This document shows, in pieces, positions 55,401 through 64,000 of a stretch of DNA of 64,000 nt. Position numbers and translations under genes: made by a program. This DNA comes from Nannochloropsis salina CCMP1776 (taxonomy: Eukaryota > Sar > Eustigmatophyceae > Eustigmatales > Monodopsidaceae). The notes beneath the pieces are model-generated. The model made no database searches, was not told where the DNA came from, and worked only from the letters and a program-made list of their open reading frames with translations. The stretch is taken from the NCBI GenBank assembly GCA_004565275.1, contig SDOX01000019.1, positions 430,340 through 494,339 on the forward strand. Direction: 5' to 3'. The first letter of the stretch is position 1, and every line of letters begins with the position of its first letter.

Positions 55401-56094
55401 GGAGGATCACGACCTCGAGGCCGATATATTGCGCAATCAGGCGTCTTATGACGCCCATCTCGTAAAAATGATCCAGCAGTCGGGTGCGGCTGAAAATGGA
55501 GAGCGCATGCTAGAAATAGCCGAGACACTTACCCTTCCCAAATCCTTGACTCTCGCCGTACGTATTGCTGACCATTACTCGTTGCCCCAGGTGGCCGCTC
55601 GTATTAGCGACTTGGTAGCTACCCGCTTTCCTCCGATCGCCGATATCCACCTCTTAAATGAGGAGACTGAGAACCGAGATCCGCGCCGCTTCAAAGATAA
55701 TCCCATGTCGTCGCGAACTTCGATGCTGACTAATGAGCACGACTTAAATAATGACGACATCAATCTTCCGGAAAGGGCCGAGAGAACCGACATGTCAGCG
55801 GATCATCGAGATCCTTTGTTCTCACCAGCAAGACCACGAGCTTCACAGGTCTCGCGCATCGGAAATTCCTCTGCATCTTTTGTGGGGCGTTGTGATGCCG
55901 AATCCGGGATCTCGCGGAATCCATTTGCTGTGAAAGACGCGGAAGGCAGAAAGCCAGCAGAGAAGCGTTCATGCAGCATTGCTGAATCCTTGGCCCCCTT
56001 GATGTCTCCCTCACCGAAGAAGCCTGTTTTATCCAAGGCATCGACTTTTGTCTCAGAAATCCGCAGCAAAAGAAAGCATGACCGACGCGCTTAG
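52446..56094 (+). CDS. WDHD1: Ctf4/WDHD1 (AND-1) replisome adaptor
   Basis: Ctf4/AND-1 is a homotrimeric hub that links the CMG helicase to DNA polymerase alpha. Exons 52446-52664, 52991-53365 and 53515-56094 join in phase 0 to 1057 residues. The N-terminal half is a WD40 propeller: KFSWACSPDGEI, IIDLCTGTVAVD, VRDIALSPTSKWAAVGSGD, LVSLGTDGCVLIWDL, AWSPDGSVLALPG and LAWAPDGHLLASAGEDRRLVIWAV. An acidic linker follows. The SepB/Mcl1-type second propeller (about 498-810) has LVWNLVGNIV, WLYTLPKKEGALCVAVG, WTAVATTRQWVRLFTFSGLQ, AMPGPVVTMVGQGELLAVFYH and FWPVGVF, followed by a helical segment (LPKSLTLAVRIADHYSLPQVA). The C-terminal tail is disordered and basic; I see no HMG box, which the vertebrate protein has, so it is closer to fungal Ctf4 in that respect. 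Confidence 0.92.
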
Positions 56095-56274
56095 GAGTTG
56101 AAATAAACAAGATGGAAAGCATAACAGAACATGGCGACGTAGGATGAGATCTGAAAATTTACGTAGGGCGATGGGATAACCAATGCGTGTAAACAGGATA
56201 AAGTCCTCCAACCCCAACATTTGCAATCGCCCGAGAATGATGGACAACGATGTATGATTGTTTTTATTCGACCT

Positions 56275-57268
56275 TTAGACAGGTACGCTCGAGACCTCAG
56301 CCCTGTATGCTTTAGAAGGAAGGCGGGAAATGAAGTCTACTGCAGTACTGGGAAGTAAGCCCAGCGAACTGCACTTGTAAAGACCCATACCCAGGAAGAC
56401 GCAATTGAGAGCGACATAAATGAGCTTAGGAAGAATCAAACTGATATGTCCATCAGCCACTCTCTCAAAACCTGTGTATGTTGTGATAAACATCCGAACC
56501 ATCGTAATATGTGAAGTTTACTACCATCGGCGTGTTTTCAAAACAAAACCTGCACCCTAATCCTGCTGCACAAGATGCAAATATTTAGCCGATCATACAC
56601 CGAATGAAAAATGCCATACCCATGATCTCAGGAAAATCATGATCCTTGGCTGAAACGTACCAATTATTCATGCACGCTACCTCCATCTTTTTCAAGACTT
56701 ACGTTGGTTAACAGCTGCTAATGCCTGAGCTGAATTTAAAAGACTCATTCCTACAACCATGATGGAGATAATACTGACGCTTGACCCTGTCATGTACATC
56801 ATGAACCCCTGCATTGCCAAAGCCTTCGCCGGTGTCTGCGCAATGTCCATGGCTACCTGAGTAGATTGATCGATTTAAGTGATGTAAGTAGAGACTTCGA
56901 AGCTCAGTGAGTCCCCCCAAAAAACTGGGCCCTTTCGTCGATAAATTCTACTCAGAAATATTGAAGCACCACTTGATGGATGTAGGGATCGGCATGTTCG
57001 CTACGTACACTTTCGACTGGAGATAAAGTGCGGGTAGCTAAGAAAGCATTTCATTTCAGGTAATCAGAAAAGAACTACTTACCTTCTGCTTCAGCTGTCG
57101 TTCCTTTGTCATCTCCTCGTTTGTTACTTTTCCTGTGCGTGCCTCGTGCACTTGTCTTGATGCTAATCCCTCATGAACCTCATGATAACACGCTAGAGGT
57201 TTCTCGACAGCTTGTGTTAAGCTACTGCTGGAAGCCCCGACGCTGCAAAAATTCCAGTCGGTATACAT
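56275..57268 (-). CDS. EMC4: ER membrane protein complex subunit 4
   Basis: EMC4 (TMEM85) is a core membrane subunit of the EMC insertase, which places tail-anchored and multipass proteins into the ER membrane. Three exons on the minus strand, 57268-57083, 56856-56703 and 56471-56275, phases closing to 178 residues; human EMC4 is 183. The N-terminal segment is soluble (MYTDWNFCSVG to KERQLKQK). Then come VAMDIAQTPAKALAMQGFMMYMTGSSVSIISIMVVGM, split here only for reading, which matches the first conserved membrane block, and LPKLIYVALNCVFLGMGLYK followed by SSLGLLPSTAVDF, matching the family's YKCxSMGLLPTxxSDW end. Converges with Ctf4 (180 bp between stops). Confidence 0.9.
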
Positions 57269-57822
57269 AATATTTACCAAGTCGAGAACTGGTTAAGCTT
57301 GCACCTTGAAAGATCACACAAATTCATTCGTTGATGAGTCTTCCATCTTTCAGACTACACGAATTAAGCTCGCGTTTGTCAGCTTTGCGAGCGGCATGTA
57401 AAATGTCAGCGGCCATGTCTATCAACATCTTACAGCGCAGGAAAATATATGTCCCCAATGAGATCCGAAGAGTGACCGTTGTGGCCAACTCTTTCTGGGT
57501 CCCTCCCTGTCCGTCGTCGAAATGCGCGTCTCGTCCTCGCCTCCGCCTCGCTCATCCGAGTCTCTCGCCAAATTCTCCCAGCGACCGGCCATGTCCCCTA
57601 GACACCCCTCACGCATGTCATTACCAGGTAGATAACATTACAGCAGATTCTCGACTCCAAATTGTTATTGTCGATCTCTAGGTTCACGCAGCGGAGATAC
57701 AGCAGGGTCGAGCAAATCCCGTGAAATTATTTAAAAGAGGGCCCACGGGTGAGGTGACTGCTCTCAACCTCGCGTGGGGACAAAAAACTGAACTAAATCT
57801 AGTTGTATTTACGTGCTAGGGA
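57269..57822. promoter_or_regulatory. Divergent intergenic region, EMC4 / CAP-Gly gene
   Basis: About 550 bp. An open plus-strand frame at 57331-57681 (116 residues, KIYVPNEIRRVTVVANSFW then Pro/Ser-rich) and a following stretch at about 57683-57818 are open but match nothing I know. They may be 5' exons of the CAP-Gly gene, since an AG lies just before its ATG, or leader sequence. Confidence 0.35.
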
Positions 57823-59396
57823 ATGAACACGCCTCCGATGCCTTTTTGGCGATCGACTACGGCTTTGAAAATATCTTCTAGGCCAGTGTCGGGCGCGCAT
57901 ACTGGGAATGTTCGCTCTGCGTCGCCGTCCTCGACACGCAACGCCTCCGTCGGAAGCAGATCGAGCAGAAATCAGGCACTTCAGGCCTCTGCGTTTCGTG
58001 ACGTGTCTCCTTCCCGATCTATCCGCTCCAACCTTTTTGTGGGCTCTAACGTCCGAGTGCTGCACAAGGGCCATCCACAATTCGGAGTCGTGAAGTTTAA
58101 GGGCAACGTCAACTTTGCGGAGGGTGTCTGGGTTGGTATTGCGCTGAAGGAGCCGGTGGGCAATCACGACGGTTATTTGAAGCAAACTCGGTATTTTCAA
58201 TGTGCACCCAAGCATGGATTATTCGTCCGCGCTGAAAGCTGCGACGTCTTAATGAATCACAAGGTCAACGAGTTTATGAGTGCACCTGCTCAATTTAAGT
58301 TGCGACCCTCTGCTTCCGATGATACCTTGCAACGCCTCCCAGAGGAGGCCGTTCGCAATCAAAAGCATAAGAAGGATGATTTCAGCGTCAGTTCATCTCG
58401 TTACCGTTCGGAAACTCTTTCTACAACGATACACTTGAGTGCTGCTGCGGCAACTGCTTTCAAAGGGGACTTAGCAAGTAGACCAAGCTCCCCACACAAT
58501 GCCTCGATAAGTAGGAGTACAACAAACTCTCCAGGCCTGCCACCTCCATCATCTTCAAGAATTAGCCACGATCTCCGCCGAGCACGCCCAATCGGCCCTT
58601 CGACCATCCAAAACACAAACGAGCCTACCAGCTTTGAAAATCCTGTCGCGACTGATTCACCCGATTTTTATGTATCCAGTGAGAGCTCTTTTTTTGAGGG
58701 TCTCATGCAGGTATGTATGAATTTGTGGAAACGGAGAATAAGTTGAGGCAGTAGACTCATGAAAGAGCAAATATAGCGGTGTTCCAATCGGTCCCAGCGT
58801 ATCTCCTATCCATTTTCCCCCCGAAATATATCAGACACTACGGTGTAGAAATTTTTCGGAAGTATCCTTCCCAAGATTAACTACTCGAAGAGGAATTCAT
58901 ACTTAGTACATTTTCTTTTCACCTTGCATCCAATGGAAACAGACCTTACTGCATTCAGAGGCCTTCAAGGAGAGAATTATTTCAAAAGTGAAGGAAGAAA
59001 TCGCTATTGACCTCAAGAAAAGGATGGACGAAATCTTAGGCGAGACAGCTGATTTACAATCATCGTTGTTGCGCGAAATGAAGGGCATGGCGAATGTTGT
59101 CGGTGAAAGTTTTCGAGAGATTGAACGCAAGGTATTGTTCCTATTGGCCTTCTGGAAGCGCGAAAGATGAGCTAACACATTTGTTCTTTTATTTACAATT
59201 GTAGATTGCGAGGATGGGCGAAGTGATCGACGCATCGGCGATTGAAGATGGTCGAGAGAAAGAGGCGAAAGAACAGAAACATGCACTCAATTCTATTTTG
59301 GAATTAGCCTTAATGACGAAAGGACAATTGCTTGCGGAAGTGTATCACCACGAACAAGCAATTAAACAATTACGTTCAACGACAAGCTGTAGTTGA
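57823..59396 (+). CDS. CAP-Gly domain protein with C-terminal coiled coil
   Basis: CAP-Gly domains bind the EEY/F tails of tubulin and end-binding proteins. Exons 57823-58710, 58943-59131 and 59205-59396 join in phase 0 to 422 residues. The CAP-Gly domain is at about residues 70-140: VGSNVRVLHKGHPQFGVVKF, FAEGVWVGIALKEPVGNHDG and RYFQCAPKHGLFV. The usual GKNDG loop reads GNHDG here, so one binding residue is changed. A long Ser/Pro-rich basic linker follows (SRPSSPHNASISRS), typical of microtubule-binding regions. The last 125 residues form a predicted coiled coil (FKERIISKVKEEIAIDLKKR, then EKEAKEQKHALNSI). It is not a full CLIP-170 or tubulin cofactor B or E. It may be a microtubule plus-end or basal-body protein. 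Confidence 0.8.
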
Positions 59397-59855
59397 CTTT
59401 TGCGATCAGCCGACAAGGTATCAAGATTTAATGATAGGGACAGGGCTGCGAATAGTTCCATAACAAATCGGTTCAAAACCTTGAGCATGACTCCATGCCG
59501 ATCAATGAGTGGCTTTCATTGTACGTAGCAAACACTTTTTTTGTCCACCGTTTACTTCTTCAGTACTTTTATCGAGCAAGCCGTATTTTGGCTTTATTCG
59601 TTGTGAGGCGTGCAAATTGCAGCAAGAGCAGAAGAATAAAAATGGACGCTATGGAGGGGGCTCAACAGTGATGTGGTCAGAGACGTTTTCAAGTGAAGGG
59701 GTGCCACGAAAAGTTCCTCTTTTGATATAAATCCACCGTTGCTTCTATTGATTGCTGCGGCCTCTAAAGCACTTTCCAGATCTACCCGATCAATGGCGCT
59801 CTTCAACCTGTTTTGCAATTTTTCCTTCGGGCATACGTATTATATAAATATATGA
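59397..59855. other. Intergenic between two convergent genes
   Basis: About 460 bp. On the minus strand, 59594-59826 is open with an amphipathic stretch (LKSAIDRVDLESALEAAAI) that could be coding, but no start, partner exon or domain is evident. It might be an alternative 3' exon of the topoisomerase gene. Confidence 0.25.
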
Positions 59856-62581
59856 TTAAGCTGAACATGTATCTGCACCGATTTCTATCCAAGTAAAAGC
59901 ACTAATGGCACAACCTTTATTCAAAATCAGAGAGTCATATTTGGGAGCCGTACGTACATCGACAAGAGCCATGTTTCTAGCCTCCTCGACAAGATTCAAG
60001 TGTGATGACATAAAAGTATGGGGGGTAGTGTCCCATTTACGTTCAATGAAGTCAAATAGCTTCGCCTGTTTGTGTCTTGCGCTTTGTGGCTGCGAAAAGC
60101 CGTCTGTGGTAGTGCTTGTCCAATTCTCGCATTTAACAATTCTTTTCCGCTTGTTTATGCTGTTCAAAACCGCCGCGATTGCCCTTGACACATCGGGCAT
60201 ATAGCGCAAAAGGCTTCTTTTCCGCTCCTTCACGTCCCTAATTATTATCCAAAATAGGACGAAAGGGAAGTAAGGCTAAATAAATGGTTTCCCAAAAGTT
60301 CTTTGACTCGGTACATCCCGAAGAATGTATGTCTTCGAGGAAGGCAATTACTATTTTAATTTAAGATCAAATTTTTTTGACATACCTGGCGGCATTTCGA
60401 GTAAGAAGATGCTGCTTGAGTTGTTTGCAGCATCGTTGAAGAGCGCTTTTGACGCTTTTGCGAATTGCCTCGGTATCGTCACCGATATATTCCTTACCCG
60501 TACCTTTAAAAGGAATTTTGGTGCTAACAACAGAGACGAAAACTCCAATGCGATCTCTTTTTGGATCGATCTTGTAAGACTGCCAGTTGATGCGTCGATT
60601 TGCCACCTGCGTCACAACGTCGTTGCCAGCCTATCAGCAAGAAGATCACAAGAGTCTTTGATTCAGTTCTTCACTCCTGAAATCGCCCAAATTAATTTGC
60701 AGAGAGAAGTTTTTCATGCCTTACCTCGAAGAGCAACGGGATACGATTAGCGAAACGATATACGTTGATGCCATCCTTCAACGCATTTCCACCGAGTGAG
60801 ACACCTGCCTCGACTACGAAAGGATGTCCTTCGAAAGCTGCCGCCTGTTCGCTCACTGTCGCCACATACTGACATATACATAAAGAAGCGGGATCGGTTT
60901 GACGCAGGAGTTAATACAAAGCGCGCATCATGCTTGACTGCATTTTGCTGCCCTGTGACGGTTCCGACCTTAGTGGTACCTCTGAAGCATTGAGCTCTTT
61001 CTCTACTTACATCCGGATGAAGCTCTTTCATTATCCCGAGCCGCAAATTGTATTCGCCGGCAGGACTAAGGCAGCTTCCGTCAGGAAGCTTGAAGATAGA
61101 GACCGATTTCAGCATGGAAGTGAGACGAATTGTTTTGTTGGCATCAATATCCTCTGGTACCATATTTTCAGCGAACCCATTTCCGAGCTCTTTTACAATG
61201 CGAGCAGCCAAAGGCCGGGTCACACAGGCAAGTTCGGTGCATAAGAAATTTAAAAAAGTTTTCGTGCTTGTGCGCTTTATCAGCTGTTGTATGATGAGAT
61301 GATTGATGGAACTCGGATGGTGTTTAACCTCTTGAGCAGGTGGGGGCATATGCTCAGAGCGGCGAGCGTACTGCGTGATAACCTCTCGGGACGCATTTGA
61401 TAAAGTGCGAAAGGTGAATTCCATGTGCGCATAGGGCGTGATGATGGCGAGCTGCTGAAAATACGTCATAATATGCGTTTTATATGTGCTCCAGTTGCCT
61501 TCAACAACCACGTCGATACGCGTTCCTCGCCATCCCTTAATATTGGCCACTTTTTCATGCAATTTCACAAAGGGCTGGTTTCGATAGATATCAATGTCCA
61601 GAACACAGTGGGATATGTACGCGGCGGGATGATTTTCTTCAAGTGAATGCGCGCTTCGTACCTCTATTGGCAAACCAGTACTTTTTTTGGACCATATCAA
61701 TGCCATCTTGGAACCAAGTCCGAATTTCCCTCTTGTTTGACGCACGCCATATTTGCTACTAGAAAGCACACGTCCCAACATATCCGGAATTTTCTCGTGA
61801 GCCATTCCACATCCATTATCCTCGCATGTGACTCGATAATAGTTGCGAGCGCCGCGGTCACCTTTTTTTTTATTCGACAAGGCCGCTGAATGCTGCCCCA
61901 CTTGCTTTTCAAGAGCATCAGAGTGGAGTTCTTTCATGTTTTCTGCGAGCACTTCCCGAATCTCACCGCCGCTTCTCCTTTTTCCTGTTGCCTTATGAAA
62001 GAGTCCCAAATCCACACGTTCACGGCTCTCCATACCCCGCAGTTCATTGAGCTCGTCTTCTGTGAGCTCCTCGATAACGACTGATACATGAGGAAGTGCT
62101 TGAATTGATTCAGCTGCGTCCAGCGCGTTCTCCACTAACTCTCGAACAGTAGTATACAATGATCGTCCAGGCTGTGTGATTTAGTTTGAGGGAGGAAAAG
62201 GTTACTTCCAATCGCGGACAGGTAGTCCATGTCATCTTGTAGAGAAATGAACTAAAGCTATACAAAAAATGAAACCACATCCTTCTTGCACTTCTCGTTC
62301 ACGACGAAACTCGTCTGGCTGAAATGCGCCCACAGAAATATTCAGTGTGACTTCAACAAATCTTAAGAATTGTCGCATGGCTCAAACTTATTCCGGTGGA
62401 CGTGTCAAACTATAGAAACAGATACATTAATGAGAGCGAAATTGTCCTCGCCAATCAAGCGGCATATGCCCGTAACCTTGAAACAACTTACATTGTCAAA
62501 ACCACAGATGGATTGATGCTCACTGAAAAACTCAGCAGGCGTTTTGCTTTCAACAACCTCGATTCTGTTTTTCCGTGCCAT
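59856..62581 (-). CDS. TOP6B: DNA topoisomerase VI subunit B
   Basis: Topo VI (A2B2) is the archaeal and plant type IIB topoisomerase; in plants it drives endoreduplication. Five exons on the minus strand: 62581-62492, 62171-61011, 60868-60725, 60630-60386 and 60237-59856, all GT-AG, phases closing to 673 residues (Arabidopsis TOP6B is about 670). N-terminus: KTPAEFFSEHQSICGFDN, with PGRSLYTTVRELVENALDAAE joined across the first intron, which is the GHKL N-box. Then DNGCGM, SSKYGVRQTRGKFGLGSKMA (ATP lid) and GTRIDVVVEGN. The transducer follows: FEGHPFVVEAGVSLGG, YRFANRIPLLFE, DVVTQVANRRINWQSYKID, IGVFVSVVSTKIPFKGTGKE and CCKQLKQHL. The catalytic lysine loop is in KIPFKGTGK. All ATPase motifs look intact. 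The tail beyond residue 560 differs from plants. The A subunit is not in this window. Confidence 0.95.
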
Positions 62582-63223
62582 AATCTCGTCTACCCTTGTG
62601 TTCGGGAAAGGCCTTGAAGATTGAAGACCAAAGGAATAATAGACCTTGTTCTACCTGTTGACGTATGTATGGGTCAAGCTTGTTGGTAATCGGGAGGTTT
62701 TCTTTCTACGTCGCTGTGTCCAATGCTATGCTTTTATGACTTTTTTTCATTGAATATGGCGCAATCTTGATTGTGCATCGAAACTATCTTAAGACGATCA
62801 CTCGTACCACGCGGATTGAACAAGCTTGTCATTTCCTCCTCTTCATCCCCGCGTTTAGGCTAGTGAGCGAGTAGGCGGCGGCGGCGGCGAGATTGAGATA
62901 AATACGCGTCGTCGAGATTCACGCGCCATGTTCTTGGCCTCCTCAACACTTGCCAAGCATCATTCGCCGGACAGGGCAGGACTACAAGTAGTCATCAATG
63001 TTGTTTCTTATTATTCTTCATCTTCGGTTTTTTTTAAATGATGACGAAGTATGCTCGACCATGGACGCGGCTCTGTTTCCTTCCCCCCAAAGAAGCTTTT
63101 TGAGACCGGCCACGCACGCTCTAGCTAATCAAGGCTCTAAGGGAAAAAAATCGCACGCTTTCGGGAAAAACTCACAATTATTCTATTCACTTCTCAAATC
63201 TGTCGTAGGCATAGTCGCTTAGT
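62582..63223. promoter_or_regulatory. Divergent intergenic region, TOP6B / FAM210-like gene
   Basis: About 640 bp that should hold both promoters. A short GGC microsatellite (about 62875-62890) is present. A plus-strand frame at 62998-63222 has no domain and ends just before the next gene's ATG, so it is probably leader sequence. Confidence 0.35.
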
Positions 63224-64000
63224 ATGTTTCGCGGTCAAGGCGGCGTCGTGGGCCTCTTGCGATTTAGTTGTGCAGCTCCAATGCGCTCTCCGGTCTGTGG
63301 TCTCACATGCATCAGACCCACAGCAACTTTGTCCAGTCATGAACAAAGTCGCCTTTGCTTTGTATCGGCTAGTCCTCAGCGTTGTTTGGCGTTCAAAACA
63401 CACATTCATGCAGATTTTGGTGGCCCGCACGCAAGGATACGGCGGGCCGATCGTCTGGATGCTGTAGACGATTTTTACGTCACAAGGAGAGCCACTAATC
63501 TTTCACTAGGCCTTTTTCACATCAGTCATCGCCATGCAGGCTCCAATACGCGGTTGGGCAGCGGCACTAGTAGTGGCGAAAGGAGCAGCAGCACCACCTG
63601 CAATGGTCGTGATATTGAGAGCAAGGGCAATTTGAGGAGCCAAGGCGAAGCGGGTGCCGCACCTGCTGGAATGGGAACGAAAAGTACCAGGCCTCAAGAA
63701 GAAGTCAACAAAATGGGAAAGCTGCGTTTGATGGTCAAGCGGTATGGAGCAGTCGCCGTGATAACATATCTTGGCGTGTATGTCGTGACACTTAGTGCAC
63801 TCTTTGCGGCGGTGGAGTCAGGTCTTACCCCTTTCGACTACGGTTTGGACTCGAACTGGCTGGTGGAAAAAGCCACGCACCTCCTAGAGAATTATTCTTG
63901 GAGCGAGCCGCTCGTTGAAACCATACAAACTAACCCGCATGCGGGTAACTTTGCCGTAGCTTGGGTCCTCACGAAATTTACTGAACCTCTACGCATGATT
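63224..64000 (+). CDS. FAM210/DUF1279-family membrane protein, 3' partial
   Basis: The frame is open from the ATG at 63224 to the window end (259 codons) and continues beyond it; an in-frame stop lies just upstream of the ATG. The first 160 residues are Arg/Ser/Gly-rich with almost no conserved sequence and probably include a mitochondrial or plastid leader (MFRGQGGVVGLLRFSCAAP). The DUF1279 domain starts near residue 165: KLRLMVKRYGAVAVITYLGVY, then VVTLSALFAAVESGL as a membrane helix, a longer than usual loop, and GNFAVAWVLTKFTEPLRM, which matches the family's A.A....K...P.R end. FAM210A and B are mitochondrial inner-membrane proteins; algae and plants have plastid relatives. The cut-off end should hold the C-terminal helical tail. 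Confidence 0.78.
   Translation, partial: MFRGQGGVVGLLRFSCAAPMRSPVCGLTCIRPTATLSSHEQSRLCFVSASPQRCLAFKTHIHADFGGPHARIRRADRLDAVDDFYVTRRATNLSLGLFHISHRHAGSNTRLGSGTSSGERSSSTTCNGRDIESKGNLRSQGEAGAAPAGMGTKSTRPQEEVNKMGKLRLMVKRYGAVAVITYLGVYVVTLSALFAAVESGLTPFDYGLDSNWLVEKATHLLENYSWSEPLVETIQTNPHAGNFAVAWVLTKFTEPLRMI

Noticed and set aside
57331-57681. Plus-strand frame between EMC4 and the CAP-Gly gene
   Set aside because: No domain, Pro/Ser-rich second half, and it lies in a divergent promoter; possible leader exon but not supported as a separate gene.

Overview
This window looks like nuclear DNA of a photosynthetic eukaryote, most likely an alga with a secondary plastid (a stramenopile/ochrophyte is my best guess). 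Genes are broken by GT-AG introns, mostly 80-320 bp. The proteins are purely eukaryotic (P4-ATPase, VPS13, EMC4, Vti1, Ctf4/WDHD1). Photosystem I biogenesis factors (TAB2, HCF101) are present. Three or four plastid-type proteins start with a signal-peptide-like stretch followed by an Ala-Phe motif, the kind of bipartite leader used by heterokont plastids. The taxon is an inference from these traits, not from a search.

Layout. 0-4.7 kb: a P4-ATPase lipid flippase (+). 4.7-6.5 kb: a gene-poor gap with a decayed C2H2 zinc-finger fragment and a 28-bp tandem duplication. 6.5-8.3 kb: a sphingosine/diacylglycerol-type lipid kinase (+). 8.5-9.2 kb: a RanBP2-type zinc-finger protein (-). 9.7-12.8 kb: a protein with two FHA domains fused to a PP2C phosphatase (-). 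13.4-14.7 kb: the SNARE Vti1 (+). 14.7-17.1 kb: an accessory stretch holding the C-terminal part of a TnpB/Fanzor-type nuclease. 17.1-18.9 kb: mitochondrial HMG-CoA lyase (+). 19.2-22.3 kb: a prominin-like pentaspan membrane protein (-), with a small secreted proline/tyrosine repeat protein just upstream of it (23.4-23.8 kb). 26.0-43.2 kb: one giant VPS13 lipid-transfer protein of about 5530 residues (-).

44.0-64.0 kb is denser: ERG28 (+), TAB2 (-), a YacP/NYN nuclease-like protein (-), HCF101 (+), a TruB pseudouridine synthase (-), Ctf4/WDHD1 (+), EMC4 (-), a CAP-Gly coiled-coil protein (+), DNA topoisomerase VI subunit B (-) and the start of a FAM210/DUF1279 membrane protein (+, cut by the window end).

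Themes. Lipid handling recurs (flippase, lipid kinase, VPS13, ERG28, HMG-CoA lyase, prominin-like protein). A run of likely plastid genes sits at 44.6-51.9 kb, and TAB2 and HCF101 both serve photosystem I. Many genes form divergent pairs separated by 0.5-0.75 kb. Exon boundaries below were worked out by hand from GT/AG sites, codon phase and family alignment from memory. Most multi-exon models close in frame without adjustment, which is the main support for them.
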